From: Candidatus Enterococcus myersii
Lineage (GTDB): Bacteria > Bacillota > Bacilli > Lactobacillales > Enterococcaceae
Direction of reading: 5' to 3'
Assembly: GCF_017316025.1 (NCBI RefSeq)
Contig: NZ_JAFLVT010000018.1
Coordinates: 44,356 to 108,355 of the forward strand
DNA: 64,000 nt
The notes below the pieces were generated by a model that saw only the letters and a program-made list of their open reading frames with translations, searched no databases and had not been told where the DNA came from. Both the position numbers and the translations under genes were made by a program. Numbering within the stretch: the first letter of the stretch is position 1; each line of letters begins with the position of its first letter. Positions 8,141 through 17,792 of the stretch are shown one piece after another.

Positions 8141-9655
8141 TTAAGATACCTTTTCCGCTAATTCGGTCATATTTTCAGTTAATTCACTGACTTTTTCTTG
8201 TATTAAAAAAATATTGTGCCAAGACAAATACGAGTCGATATGTAGCACAGCCAAATTATCATCTAGTTTCAAGTCTTCTGTGGTTAAAATTAAGTCATAG
8301 TGGCTAATTTCTGTCATGAAGTCTTTTTCAGCTTGATTTCCTTGCACTATTTCAAAATTACCATAAATTTTTTTGGTAATCTGCATAGCTAAGTAGCTTT
8401 CTGCGGTAGGCGACAAACTCGAAAGCAGCAAAATCTTAACTCTCTTGTGACTTAATTTTATTTTTTTCATCCAATCTGGTACAAAGGTGATAAGCCAGTA
8501 TACATAAGCAATAATGAAGTCTTTTTCAAAATAAAAATGATAGCTCGTGGCAATATCTGTTACTAATTGTTTAATTTTCTCTACACCAAAGGGATATATT
8601 TTTGCCATTGCGACAACGAAATCTTTTTTATCAAGACGAAGAATATTTACACAAGTACCATCAGTTGCATAGAGAAAAGAAAAATTTTGCAAAATACAAC
8701 TAAGCTCTATTTGTTCCTCTTTTGTTAAGGGTTTTGTCAACAGTCCACTAAACTTGGCAACCAGTTGCTGGTGAATGGCAAAATGAGTCTTGCCGCGTTC
8801 ATTATTTTGCAAAATTGCTGCCAATTGATTTGTGTTCAAAATTAAGCTGTCACTATATAAAAGCCAAAATGAATCTTTGCAATTTTGCTCATCATAAGCA
8901 AAGTTAAAAGCTTGAAAAACCAACTGCTGAAATTGTGTTGCCACACTTCCTGTTGGTAATGCAATACCTTCATTTTGTAGTTGCCATTTTGAGAAATGAT
9001 GGTGATTTTTAATCCGCCATAAGCTAATGTATAAATTATAAACCAAACGATGAACAAAAATATGTTTTTGTAAAAAACCATTTTTTTGAAGAAACGCTTT
9101 TACAAAGTCGATCAACAGATTTTGTTGCTCTTTTGTAAGGGTTGGCAAACTAATTTCCAATTGATAATTTTTTTCTGAAAAATAACGATAATAGAGTTGC
9201 CGAATAGTACTTTCTTTTCCTTCCAAGCGTAAAGGGCGATGTTTTAATTCAACGCCGATTTCTTTTAGAGCAGCTTGAATTTTTTTCAAGTAACGTTGCG
9301 TATTGGAAACACTTAAATATAATTCTCCTGCCAGTTCGGTAATATTATCGTGCTGCTCGTATAATAAAGCCTCAAAAATCTGAAACTCCGAGGATCGCCG
9401 CAAAAATTCAGCATACAAACGACTAACGGAGGATGATTTTTGCATTTTAAGCTGATGTAATCCTTTATATTTCTCAATTTGTGCGATATCTTGTTCTTCA
9501 TTAATCAGACGTATATCGTTTAATAAGACTGGTAATGAACATTGCAATTCCTTTATTAGCGTATCTGTTGGTAGTCCATATTGACTTTCATGTAGTAATT
9601 CTAATAAGTGTAAATGCCGTAGCATGCTTTTACTTAGTAGTGACCTTAAGTTCAT
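8141..9655 (-). CDS. Mga-family (PRD-containing) transcription regulator 1
   Basis: This 504-aa protein follows the Mga/AtxA plan. A winged HTH lies at about residues 15-60, a second HTH (ITELAGELYLSVSNTQRYLKKI) at about 105-140, PRD-like helical domains fill the middle, and an EIIB-like segment (KILLLSSLSPTAESYLAMQI) lies near the C-terminus. Such proteins control virulence or sugar-linked genes and are tuned by PTS phosphorylation of PRD histidines. I chose the ATG at 9655 with AGGGG seven bases upstream over the TTG at 9658. Its target is not evident; a TetR gene and a second Mga-like gene follow upstream. Confidence 0.85.
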   Translation of the reverse strand: MNLRSLLSKSMLRHLHLLELLHESQYGLPTDTLIKELQCSLPVLLNDIRLINEEQDIAQIEKYKGLHQLKMQKSSSVSRLYAEFLRRSSEFQIFEALLYEQHDNITELAGELYLSVSNTQRYLKKIQAALKEIGVELKHRPLRLEGKESTIRQLYYRYFSEKNYQLEISLPTLTKEQQNLLIDFVKAFLQKNGFLQKHIFVHRLVYNLYISLWRIKNHHHFSKWQLQNEGIALPTGSVATQFQQLVFQAFNFAYDEQNCKDSFWLLYSDSLILNTNQLAAILQNNERGKTHFAIHQQLVAKFSGLLTKPLTKEEQIELSCILQNFSFLYATDGTCVNILRLDKKDFVVAMAKIYPFGVEKIKQLVTDIATSYHFYFEKDFIIAYVYWLITFVPDWMKKIKLSHKRVKILLLSSLSPTAESYLAMQITKKIYGNFEIVQGNQAEKDFMTEISHYDLILTTEDLKLDDNLAVLHIDSYLSWHNIFLIQEKVSELTENMTELAEKVS

Positions 9656-9787
9656 CAAATCGCCCCTAACCCCATTTATTTCGTCTCTCTTTATTCAGAG
9701 TAGCAAAATACAGCTATTTTACAATCCTCCATCAAATAATAGTAAAGAAATCCCCCTTTATGAGATTTTCTTACCACAATAAAAAAG

Positions 9788-9846
9788 CCTTTTAGCTAGC
9801 AGATAGCCATTATTACAATTTGGCTACTTCTACTTTACTAAAAGAC
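9788..9846 (-). terminator. Terminator of the TetR gene
   Basis: An imperfect long hairpin (CTTTTAG...CTAAAAG outer arms, GTAGCCA/TGGCTA inner arms) runs into a T-run on the minus strand just past the TetR stop. Confidence 0.6.
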
Positions 9847-9850
9847 TTCA

Positions 9851-10417
9851 TTAATTTTGTTTGGCGATATGTTGGGTTAGATTGTCTACTAAATCATTTA
9901 GTTGCAACAACATAACTTTTTCTTGCTGCACTTCAATGAAACGGCGATGGGTCAGCACACTTCCAATTAGAAGTAGAAAATACTTCTCTTGTAATTGCTG
10001 TTGCTGACTTGTAGATAACTGGCATAATTTGGGGTCAGCTTGAATCAAATCATAAAAGAATTGTTGGGAAATTGTTTGAATCGTACGACAAGTTGTGCTC
10101 TTTTTTTTAGGATAAAAAAAGATATGTAAAAACAATTCATAACATTTCTGATTATAAACGACAAAATGTAAGGCAAAGTCAGCTAAACCATTCGCATAAT
10201 CGACTTTTGCAAAACTTTGATTAATTTTGGCAAAATAATTGATGACCAATGCTTGTTTTAAATCATGCATCGAATCAAATTGTTTGTAAATTGGCTGGGT
10301 ACTCATTTTCATATAGTCGGCTAAGTTACGGGTCGTCAATTCATCAAAGCCATATGTCTGAACAAACTTTGCGGCTTTATCTAAAATCATTTTTTTCGTA
10401 AATTTTGTTTTCCTCAT
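9851..10417 (-). CDS. TetR/AcrR-family regulator
   Basis: This 188-aa protein has an N-terminal TetR HTH: KKMILDKAAKFVQTYGFDELTTRNLADYMKMSTQPIYKQF, where the YGFDELTTRNLA and the recognition helix follow the family closely. The C-terminal part is helical and would hold the ligand pocket. An AAGGGGGAG site precedes the ATG. It is a single gene between the two Mga-like regulators. No efflux pump or enzyme target is adjacent, so its role is unknown. Confidence 0.88.
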   Translation of the reverse strand: MRKTKFTKKMILDKAAKFVQTYGFDELTTRNLADYMKMSTQPIYKQFDSMHDLKQALVINYFAKINQSFAKVDYANGLADFALHFVVYNQKCYELFLHIFFYPKKKSTTCRTIQTISQQFFYDLIQADPKLCQLSTSQQQQLQEKYFLLLIGSVLTHRRFIEVQQEKVMLLQLNDLVDNLTQHIAKQN

Positions 10418-10531
10418 ATAACTCCCCCTTATCTAATAAAATTCTAACAATTTAATAGAAATAAAAGTTCTGATTTTTTTTACACCCCTGTAAAAATATT
10501 AGAAAAATCGGGAAACTATTTTTAAGCTACT

Positions 10532-10579
10532 AAAAAATCCAAAAGCTCAGGCAATAAAACTTCGCTTTTGGATTTTTTA
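10532..10579. terminator. Bidirectional terminator
   Basis: Perfect 15-base arms (AAAAAATCCAAAAGC and complement) with A/T runs on both sides lie between the TetR start region and the stop of the second Mga-like gene. Confidence 0.8.
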
Positions 10580-10679
10580 ATTATCACGAGTATTTAAATG
10601 AAATTTAGCCGATATACAGCCAATAAGAAAATTCTATTTGTGCTAGGAGCTTTATCCTACTAATTTTAACCTAACTTTT

Positions 10680-12170
10680 TTACCCTACCCGTTTTTGTTT
10701 TGTTTTTACATATTTCAAAATTTCTTGAATATTCAACTCCGGATGAGAAACATTAATATAAAACAATTGTTCTTTTTGAATTAAATCACCAATTTCATAA
10801 TTACTTAATACGATATCAAAGTCACTACTGCTATTCCAAGCAGTGGCATATAGATTCGGATACTTATTCAGCTCATACAGATAATATTCCGTCATTTGCC
10901 GGGCCAAAAGTTGGTTGCCGACATAATAAATCCCCACATGATACAAGGCTTCTTTTTCTTCTTGTAAATATAAAAAGGCCCGTCCTAGATCACCCCGTAG
11001 CGGATCGGTGATCTTTTGATGAAAAAATAATTCTGGAAAGTAACTTTCTAATTGCAAGACAATCCCATCAAAATGTTTTTTTTGATCAATAGCTTCCAAT
11101 TTATCTAAATAGCGATTAAAAAAGATAGCTTGATCCATCATAATCTGTCCTTTTAGCAAAATATTTTGCCAAATCGACTTGATTACATTATAGACGACAT
11201 AACTATTTTTAGTTGAGGTAGCTTCTGATAGAAAAAGAAATGTTTGCACAAAACGAAAGCTGACAAAGTTATGTCTTCGACCTAGATCTTTTAATTCTCT
11301 GAACAATAAAGAATCCGAAGAAGAAAAATGGTGGCTCATGAAAAAGCAAATCAAGCGGCTCACTTCACTATTTTTTTGGGTCGGAAAATAAACTAAATGC
11401 TTATGGCATAAATTTTTTAAAATGCCAAAACTAGACATCTCCTGCACGCCACTAATAAAGCTCTCCCGATTACCTAGATTGCGGATTTCCGCCACAAAAT
11501 CAGCCTCAGTAGCTAGCTGATCTTTTCCTTGTTCGCTGCGAATTTTCACGACCCATAAGTAGAGGGTCAATTCATGTAAAAAACAATGATTAACGCGAAT
11601 TTCTAAGCATTGTTCCAAATCAGAAATAAACGCGGTCGGTAACAACTGCTCTTGTAATTGTTCAATCTTTGTAACAGGAAGTGTATGAAAAAAAAGAGAA
11701 CTGAAAAAATGACGAATTTGCAATTCAGAACCTTGAATTTGATTATTTTTAATAACCAAATCAAATTCAAGTAATAATTGATTCAGTTCCTTTACCTCAG
11801 CATAATAAGTTGCCATACTTAACCCATTTAAATCGCAAAAATAGTTAACATTCACATTTTCACGAAAAAAAATCTCTTTTAAAATCTTATACTTACGGGA
11901 ATATTGCATCAAATATTTTGTAATAAAACTTAAATTCTGAGTTAAATCAATATGTAAATAATATTCATAGTTGGAAGCAGTCAGTTGGAACCCTTCCATA
12001 TCCTTAAAAATTGCTTGAATATCTGCCACTAGTTTCAACAAGGTCGGTCTTGTCAGTGCTAATTTTTGCGCGACTGCTTTTTTAGTAGCACGATTTCCTC
12101 TTTGGGTCAGAAAACGGAGAAATTCCATAATTTTTTTATCCCAGTCATTTAGGAGTTCTCTTCTGTACAT
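10680..12170 (-). CDS. Mga-family transcription regulator 2
   Basis: This 496-aa protein has the same architecture as the protein encoded at 8141-9655. An N-terminal HTH is at about 15-55 (NRATKKAVAQKLALTRPTLLKLVADI), a second HTH near 105-145 (NYFCDLNGLSMATYYAEVKELN), then PRD-like helical domains and a C-terminal EIIB-like region. AGAGG precedes the ATG. The two proteins are clearly of one family but not close copies. It is monocistronic with about 450 noncoding bases upstream, which is typical of autoregulated Mga-type genes. Targets are not visible here. Confidence 0.83.
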   Translation of the reverse strand: MYRRELLNDWDKKIMEFLRFLTQRGNRATKKAVAQKLALTRPTLLKLVADIQAIFKDMEGFQLTASNYEYYLHIDLTQNLSFITKYLMQYSRKYKILKEIFFRENVNVNYFCDLNGLSMATYYAEVKELNQLLLEFDLVIKNNQIQGSELQIRHFFSSLFFHTLPVTKIEQLQEQLLPTAFISDLEQCLEIRVNHCFLHELTLYLWVVKIRSEQGKDQLATEADFVAEIRNLGNRESFISGVQEMSSFGILKNLCHKHLVYFPTQKNSEVSRLICFFMSHHFSSSDSLLFRELKDLGRRHNFVSFRFVQTFLFLSEATSTKNSYVVYNVIKSIWQNILLKGQIMMDQAIFFNRYLDKLEAIDQKKHFDGIVLQLESYFPELFFHQKITDPLRGDLGRAFLYLQEEKEALYHVGIYYVGNQLLARQMTEYYLYELNKYPNLYATAWNSSSDFDIVLSNYEIGDLIQKEQLFYINVSHPELNIQEILKYVKTKQKRVG

Positions 12171-12618
12171 CGTATAACCTCTTCTCTAGCTTTAAAAGAT
12201 AGCTGCTAACAATTGGTACTACCTTTTAAAAACACTGCCATTATATCATAGACCATAAAGTAAAATTTCTAAAAAAGATAAAAAAAAGAAATATTATCAC
12301 TTTTTTAGCCAAAAAAGTTTCAATAAAAATTATTTTCTACCAATTTGTTACAAAAAAAGAAATTCGGCTTGATTTTCCATTCTAGCAAAAAGATATTCAG
12401 GAAACAATCCTTTTTTAAATTTTTTTCACTCGGATTCCCCCTTATTTTCTAATACCTTTTTTTAATTGTGGAAAAAGATTGGCCTATTGTGAAACATCCC
12501 CCCAAGAAAAGAAACTTGCTTTTAATTTATCTTCGATAAGACAGTGATAATTCTGCTACCTATTACATTTAAGTAAATTACAATATTTTTTTGTGAAACA
12601 TTTTTATTAAAACGAAAT
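12171..12618. other. Intergenic region upstream of Mga-like gene 2
   Basis: No gene is supported in these ~450 AT-rich bases. An 11-base direct repeat TTGTGAAACAT occurs at 12487-12497 and 12591-12601, 104 bases apart, upstream of the Mga-like gene. It could be a regulator site or chance. Confidence 0.35.
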
Positions 12619-12699
12619 AAAAACAGTAAGGATTAAACGCGTAAAGACAAAAATAGAGTTCTCTATTTTAACTTTACGCATTTTCCTTACTGTTTTTGT
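12619..12699 (-). terminator. Terminator of tcyP
   Basis: A very long hairpin begins with AAAAACAGTAAGGA and CGTAAAG and returns as CTTTACG and TCCTTACTGTTTTT. It lies directly past the tcyP stop. Confidence 0.8.
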
Positions 12700-12701
12700 T
12701 A

Positions 12702-14093
12702 TTATGCTTGGGTATCAATAAGAGCGTCAGGATTTTCAAGGACGCTACGATCAATTTCTTTAATTCTTGTGGAAGTGACAATTCCTGCCACCATCGCATC
12801 ACTGACATTAATTGCTGTCCGAGCCATATCAATAAGTGGTTCTACTGAAATAACCAAACCAACAATAGCAATCGGTAAATTCAATGCACCTAAGACGATC
12901 AACGAAGCAAAAGTAGCGCCACCACCAACTCCGGCTACACCAAAGGAACTAATCGTCACCACGGCGATTAACATTAAGACAAATTGGATACTAAAAATAT
13001 CAATACCGGCAGTTGGTGCAACAATTGTTGCTAACATCGCCGGATAAACTCCCGCACAACCATTTTGTCCAATTGAGATACCAAAGCTAGCAGCAAAATT
13101 CGCAGTAGCATCATCCACTCCAAATGCCTTGGTTTGTGTCTCAATATTTAATGGCATTGAACCAGCAGATGAACGTGAGGTAAACGCAAAACTTAAAACT
13201 GGCAATGCTTTTTTCAAATAAGTAACTGGACTGACTTTGACAAAACTTAATACAAGTAAATGGACCAACATCACGACAATTAATGCACTATAAGAAGCCA
13301 AAATGAATTTGCCTAAGTTAACGATTGCCGCAAAGTCACTTGAAGCCAATACATTGGTCATTAAGGCAAAAACGCCATATGGTGTTAAGCGTAAAACCAA
13401 AGTTACAATCCGCATGACAATTTTGTAAAGACTGTCCATCAACTTTTCAAAAAATTCCGCTTCATTTGGCGCTTTTCTTTTTACACCAAGATAAGCAACA
13501 CCGACAAATGCCGAAAAGATTACAACCCCAATCGTACTGGTTGCCCGTGTGCCAGCTAAATCAGCAAAAACGTTGGTTGGAATAAAAGATAGAATCTGTT
13601 GTGGAATTGATAAGTTTTCCACTTGTGTCTGGCGTTGTGCCAATTCAGCAATGCGAGCAGATTCAGCTGCACCTTGCGTAAAAGAGGCGCCATCTAAATT
13701 GAATACCACAATACTCGTGTAACCAATTAACGCCGCAACAGCTGTTGTTGCTAAGAGCGTTGCCAAGACGGTAAAACTAATTTTTCCTAGCTTGTTACTT
13801 TCTTTCATGCGTGTAAAAGCACACACAATTGAAACAAAGACAAGTGGCATAACCAACATTTGTAATAAGCTTACGTAACCATTTCCGACAATTTGAATCC
13901 ATTCTAAAGCACCAGCGGTCACAGCGTCTTTTGTGCCAAAAATTAATTGCAATAGTCCGCCAAAAACAATCCCAGCAAACAATGCCACAAAGACGCGGGT
14001 TGAAAATTTCAAGTGTTTTTGCTGTTGGCGCCAAAACACATAAAGCAGCGCAGCAAAAACTACCAATACAGCAATAATTAATAAAGTAGTCAT
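12702..14093 (-). CDS. tcyP: L-cystine uptake symporter TcyP
   Basis: This 463-aa integral membrane protein belongs to the dicarboxylate/amino acid:cation symporter (DAACS) family. The first helix followed by the QQQKHLKFSTRVFVALFAGI stretch, the LLQMLVMPLVFVSIV helix, the serine-rich hairpin FAFTSRSSAGSMPLNIET and the GQNGCAGVYPAMLA and GVGGGATFASLIVL blocks are those of TcyP-type cystine importers. It should import cystine (and possibly related compounds) as a sulfur source. A GGGGG site precedes the ATG. It is monocistronic. No S-box or T-box leader was seen upstream. Confidence 0.9.
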   Translation of the reverse strand: MTTLLIIAVLVVFAALLYVFWRQQQKHLKFSTRVFVALFAGIVFGGLLQLIFGTKDAVTAGALEWIQIVGNGYVSLLQMLVMPLVFVSIVCAFTRMKESNKLGKISFTVLATLLATTAVAALIGYTSIVVFNLDGASFTQGAAESARIAELAQRQTQVENLSIPQQILSFIPTNVFADLAGTRATSTIGVVIFSAFVGVAYLGVKRKAPNEAEFFEKLMDSLYKIVMRIVTLVLRLTPYGVFALMTNVLASSDFAAIVNLGKFILASYSALIVVMLVHLLVLSFVKVSPVTYLKKALPVLSFAFTSRSSAGSMPLNIETQTKAFGVDDATANFAASFGISIGQNGCAGVYPAMLATIVAPTAGIDIFSIQFVLMLIAVVTISSFGVAGVGGGATFASLIVLGALNLPIAIVGLVISVEPLIDMARTAINVSDAMVAGIVTSTRIKEIDRSVLENPDALIDTQA

Positions 14094-14319
14094 CGAATAC
14101 CCCCAAATAATTCCTCTAACATCACGTTAAGATTATCTACTTTCTTTTAAAAAAAGAATTTCGATTTACTTATTATAAGTTAGTTTACTTCATCTGTCTT
14201 TTATTACGACTTATGAAAGCGGATCGAATTTTGGGATTGGGATTTTTTATAAATTATTTTCAATTCCAAAAAGATTCTACGAAAATGTGCGTAAAAAATG
14301 GGATACTTTCCTGATAATT

Positions 14320-14354
14320 AAAAAACCCGCCTCTATAAAAGTGGCGGGTTTGCA
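14320..14354 (-). terminator. Terminator of ppdK
   Basis: AAACCCGCC and GGCGGGTTT arms around a short loop are followed by a T-run on the minus strand, 23 bases past the ppdK stop. The rest of the gap to tcyP (14094-14319) holds no gene. Confidence 0.85.
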
Positions 14355-14376
14355 TTATCTTACGACAGCCTTCAAG

Positions 14377-16983
14377 CTACAATTTTATAAGTTGTTTTTT
14401 ATTTGCAATTGCAGCCTTGGCACAAGCGAGACGGGCGTTAGGAATTCGAAATGGTGAACAAGAGACGTAATCCACCGGTAAGGTTTGGATAAAAGCAATA
14501 GACGCTGGATCTCCCCCCACCTCTCCGCATACTCCAACTGACAAAGATTCTTTTTCTTGCTTGCCATTTTCTGAAGCAAAACGCATTAATTTTCCTACGC
14601 CTTCTTGGTCTAAATGTTGGAAAGGATCACTTGGCAAAATTTCCTGATGCGTATATGTTGGCAAAAATTTATGGGCATCATCTCTTGAATAACCATAAGT
14701 CAGCTGGGTTAAGTCATTTGTCCCAAAACTGAAGAAATCTGCTACTGCTGCTAATTGATCAGCAATCAGGCAAGCTCTAGGAATTTCAATCATCGTTCCA
14801 ATTTCAAAAGGCAAGTTTGTTCCTGTTTTTTCAAACAAGCCGTTAATAACTTCCTGACAACTGTCCTTTACTATCCTAAATTCTTTGACTGTCCCCACTA
14901 AAGGAATCATGATGTGGGGCGTTATGGTAATTTTTTCTTGCGCAGATATCTCAAGTGCCGCCTCCATAATCGCTGCTACTTGCATTTGATAAATCTCCGG
15001 ACAGGTAATTCCTAGGCGTACACCCCGCAGACCCAACATTGGGTTTACCTCTGCTAAGCTTTTTACTTTGGCGATTACCTCTTGACCATTCAAATTCAAC
15101 TCTTTGGCGATTGCACGCAATTCTGATCTATCTTGAGGTAAAAATTCATGTAATGGTGGATCCAATAAACGAATTGTACAAGGCAATTTTCCTAAAATTT
15201 GATACATTTGACGAAAATCACTTTTTTGCTTTTCCTTTATATACACTAGTGCTTCATCCATGCGAGAACGATCGTCAGCTAATATTAATTCCCGCATCAT
15301 CTTGAGGCGTTCTTTTTGGAAAAACATGTGCTCGGTGCGTGCTAACCCAATTCCTTTTGCTCCTTTTAAAAGTGCCTCTTTTATTTCTCGCGGTGTTTCA
15401 GCATTCCCATAGACAGCCATTGTGGCATGGGCATCACAGATTTTCAAAACTTTTTCTAAAACCGCTGAAGTTTCGGCCTCATTTAAAGCCAGTTGACCTA
15501 AATAAATACGACCGCTGCTACCATCTACTGAAATAAAATCACCTGTTTTTAAAATCCCATTGGTAAAGTTAGCAACCCCTTTTTCTTCATCGACTTGCAA
15601 GTCTTCACACCCTACAACACAGCATACTCCCATTCCTCTAGCGACAACCGCTGCATGAGAAGTCATTCCGCCACGAGCTGTGACGATAGCCTCACTGACA
15701 CTCATACCTTCAATATCTTCTGGGGAAGTTTCATTACGGACTAGAATTACCTGGCTGCCTTTATCAGACATTTCTTTTGCGGCTTTCGCGGTAAAAGCCA
15801 CTTGACCCACCGCAGCTCCTGGACTTGCCGGTAAACCGCGAACAATCGCTGCTTTCTTTTTAGCATCATTGGTAAAACTTGGATGCATCAATTGCGCAAT
15901 CATTTCTTCATCAAGGCGATTAATCAATGTTTCTTCACTGATTACGCCTTCTTTCATTAAATCGTAGGCGATTGCAACTGCCGCTTGGGGTGTGCGTTTA
16001 CCGTTGCGAGTTTGCAGCATATACAATTTTCCTGCTTCAATCGTAAATTCAACATCTTGCATGTCGCAATAATGCTTTTCAAGTTGCATAGCAATTTCAA
16101 TTAATTCAGCGTATACATCTGGCATTTTTTCTTGGAGCGTACAAATTGGTTCGGGGGTTTTAATTCCTGCGACGATGTCTTCTCCTTGTGCTTTTAGTAA
16201 GTACTCCCCATACACGCCTTTTTCTCCTGTGGCGGGATTGCGGGTAAACATCACCCCTGTTCCAGAATTTTCAGAGTAATTACCAAAAACCATTTGTTGA
16301 ATGGTAACCGCAGTGCCTAAATTATCCGAGATATTGTGAATACGACGATATACCTTGGCGCGTTGATTATTCCAACTGGAAAAAACTGCCTCCACGGCAA
16401 TTTGTAATTGTTCAAAGGCATCTTGAGGAAATTTCCGCCCTGTTGCACGCGCAAAAATCTTTTGGTAATTCGAGATAATATTTTCCCAATCTGACTTTTC
16501 TTTTGTCCCAGTTGGAATTGCTCCAAAATTTTCAGCTGGAATATTATAAACAACATCAGCAAACATTTGAATGAAGCGACAGTAACACTGAAAAGCAAAA
16601 TCTTTATTTTGGGTAATTTCAGCTAGTGCATAAACTGTCTCATCATTTAACCCCAAATTCAAAATTGTATCCATCATTCCTGGCATCGAATATTTCGCAC
16701 CACTACGAACCGATACTAGCAACGGATTAAGACCTATACCAAAACTTTTATTCGTTAGCGTTTCCAATTCTTTTACTTGAAAATTGATTTCAGCTATCAA
16801 GCCTTTTGATAGTGTTTTTTCTTCTTGAGCTAAATAATTTTTACATGCATCTGTACTAATAATAAATCCATTTGGCACTGGTAAATCAAGATTTGTCATT
16901 TCACATAAATTAGCGCCTTTGCCGCCCAAAAGATCCTTCCATTCTTTTTTACCTTCTTGAAAACGATACGTTAATTTAGTCAC
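14377..16983 (-). CDS. ppdK: Pyruvate, phosphate dikinase
   Basis: This 868-aa enzyme interconverts pyruvate + ATP + Pi and PEP + AMP + PPi. The N-terminal ATP-grasp domain carries GGKGANLCEM and SVRSGAKYSMPGMMDT. The swivelling phosphohistidine domain has GGMTSHAAVVARGMG with the catalytic His near 443 and the regulatory Thr two residues before it. The PEP/pyruvate TIM barrel has IGLARTEHMFF, LGLRGVRLGI and the C-terminal CGEVGGDP. Length is normal for the family. The start is a GTG with GGAGG seven bases ahead. It is divergent from ccpN-yqfL; YqfL is the expected enzyme that phosphorylates/dephosphorylates the Thr beside the catalytic His. Two CcpN-box-like sequences precede it. Confidence 0.97.
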   Translation of the reverse strand: MTKLTYRFQEGKKEWKDLLGGKGANLCEMTNLDLPVPNGFIISTDACKNYLAQEEKTLSKGLIAEINFQVKELETLTNKSFGIGLNPLLVSVRSGAKYSMPGMMDTILNLGLNDETVYALAEITQNKDFAFQCYCRFIQMFADVVYNIPAENFGAIPTGTKEKSDWENIISNYQKIFARATGRKFPQDAFEQLQIAVEAVFSSWNNQRAKVYRRIHNISDNLGTAVTIQQMVFGNYSENSGTGVMFTRNPATGEKGVYGEYLLKAQGEDIVAGIKTPEPICTLQEKMPDVYAELIEIAMQLEKHYCDMQDVEFTIEAGKLYMLQTRNGKRTPQAAVAIAYDLMKEGVISEETLINRLDEEMIAQLMHPSFTNDAKKKAAIVRGLPASPGAAVGQVAFTAKAAKEMSDKGSQVILVRNETSPEDIEGMSVSEAIVTARGGMTSHAAVVARGMGVCCVVGCEDLQVDEEKGVANFTNGILKTGDFISVDGSSGRIYLGQLALNEAETSAVLEKVLKICDAHATMAVYGNAETPREIKEALLKGAKGIGLARTEHMFFQKERLKMMRELILADDRSRMDEALVYIKEKQKSDFRQMYQILGKLPCTIRLLDPPLHEFLPQDRSELRAIAKELNLNGQEVIAKVKSLAEVNPMLGLRGVRLGITCPEIYQMQVAAIMEAALEISAQEKITITPHIMIPLVGTVKEFRIVKDSCQEVINGLFEKTGTNLPFEIGTMIEIPRACLIADQLAAVADFFSFGTNDLTQLTYGYSRDDAHKFLPTYTHQEILPSDPFQHLDQEGVGKLMRFASENGKQEKESLSVGVCGEVGGDPASIAFIQTLPVDYVSCSPFRIPNARLACAKAAIANKKQLIKL

Positions 16984-16997
16984 ACCATTACCTCCAA

Positions 16998-17008
16998 AGT
17001 GATATACT
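16998..17008 (+). promoter_or_regulatory. CcpN-box-like sequence, ppdK-proximal
   Basis: AGTGATATACT matches 10 of 11 positions of the Bacillus CcpN consensus TRTGHYATAYW as I recall it. It overlaps the likely 5' leader of ppdK, close to the ribosome site. Confidence 0.5.
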
Positions 17009-17060
17009 ATTTAATATAAAACGACTATACCTTTGGAAATATATTTTGTCAATAAAAATA

Positions 17061-17071
17061 TGTGATATACT
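17061..17071 (+). promoter_or_regulatory. CcpN-box-like sequence, distal
   Basis: TGTGATATACT fits all 11 positions of TRTGHYATAYW. It lies 63 bases from the other copy and in the same orientation, in the divergent ppdK/ccpN gap where repression of ppdK by CcpN would act. Confidence 0.55.
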
Positions 17072-17173
17072 GTTAATTAATTTAGTTACACTATATAATT
17101 ATAATGTGTCACACCTGCATAAAAAGTGATAAAATCAAAAGATAGTATTTTATAAAAGATTGGAGGGATTGTG

Positions 17174-17788
17174 GTGGAATTATCCCAGCGACAATTAGCA
17201 ATCACTGAAATCGTAAAGAAAAACCAACCAATCAGCGGAGAAAAAATTGCTGAAATTCTTGGTCTATCTCGTGCCACCTTACGAAATGATTTTTCCATTT
17301 TGACTATGACAGGTGTTTTGCAAGCACGTCCAAAAGTTGGCTATGTTTATGCTGGACCAATAAACCAGAGTGAAACATTGGAGGAATTACTCGCGGTATC
17401 TGTGAGAGAAATTATGATTCCGCCTTTAAATATTTCACAAGAAAGTACGATTTACGATGGAATTACCACCCTTTTCATGTACGATGTCGGTTCCTTATAT
17501 GTAGTAAACGATGCCCACGAATTAGTCGGTTTATTGTCCCGCAAAGATTTATTACGGGCCTCATTAAATAAGATGATTGATAAGACACCCGTAACAGTGG
17601 TCATGACGCGACTCCCGCAAATTAGTACTTGTTTTGAAGATGATCTGCTTTTAACTGCTGCAGAAAAATTGCGCACACTGCACGTTGACTCGCTACCGGT
17701 ACTAAAAAAAAGCAATCCTAAAGTTGCTGTAGGTAAAATTACCAAAACCCGTATTCACGATTATCTAATTGAAAATATAAAGGAGTAA
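17174..17788 (+). CDS. ccpN: CcpN-type repressor (HTH plus two CBS domains)
   Basis: This 204-aa protein has an N-terminal HTH (LSQRQLAITEIVKKNQPISGEKIAEILGLSRATLRNDFSIL) and paired CBS domains at about 75-195. That is the layout of CcpN, which in Bacillus represses gluconeogenic genes in the presence of glycolytic carbon and senses ATP/ADP through its CBS domains. The GTG at 17174 has better spacing to TTGGAGGG than the GTG at 17171. It is followed four bases later by yqfL, the same pairing seen in Bacillus. Divergent ppdK is the obvious candidate target. Confidence 0.9.
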   Translation: MELSQRQLAITEIVKKNQPISGEKIAEILGLSRATLRNDFSILTMTGVLQARPKVGYVYAGPINQSETLEELLAVSVREIMIPPLNISQESTIYDGITTLFMYDVGSLYVVNDAHELVGLLSRKDLLRASLNKMIDKTPVTVVMTRLPQISTCFEDDLLLTAAEKLRTLHVDSLPVLKKSNPKVAVGKITKTRIHDYLIENIKE

Positions 17789-17792
17789 GCCG

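Noticed and set aside
15039-15536. Plus-strand frames of 65-88 codons inside ppdK
   Set aside because: They are antisense to highly conserved ppdK motifs and lack ribosome sites.
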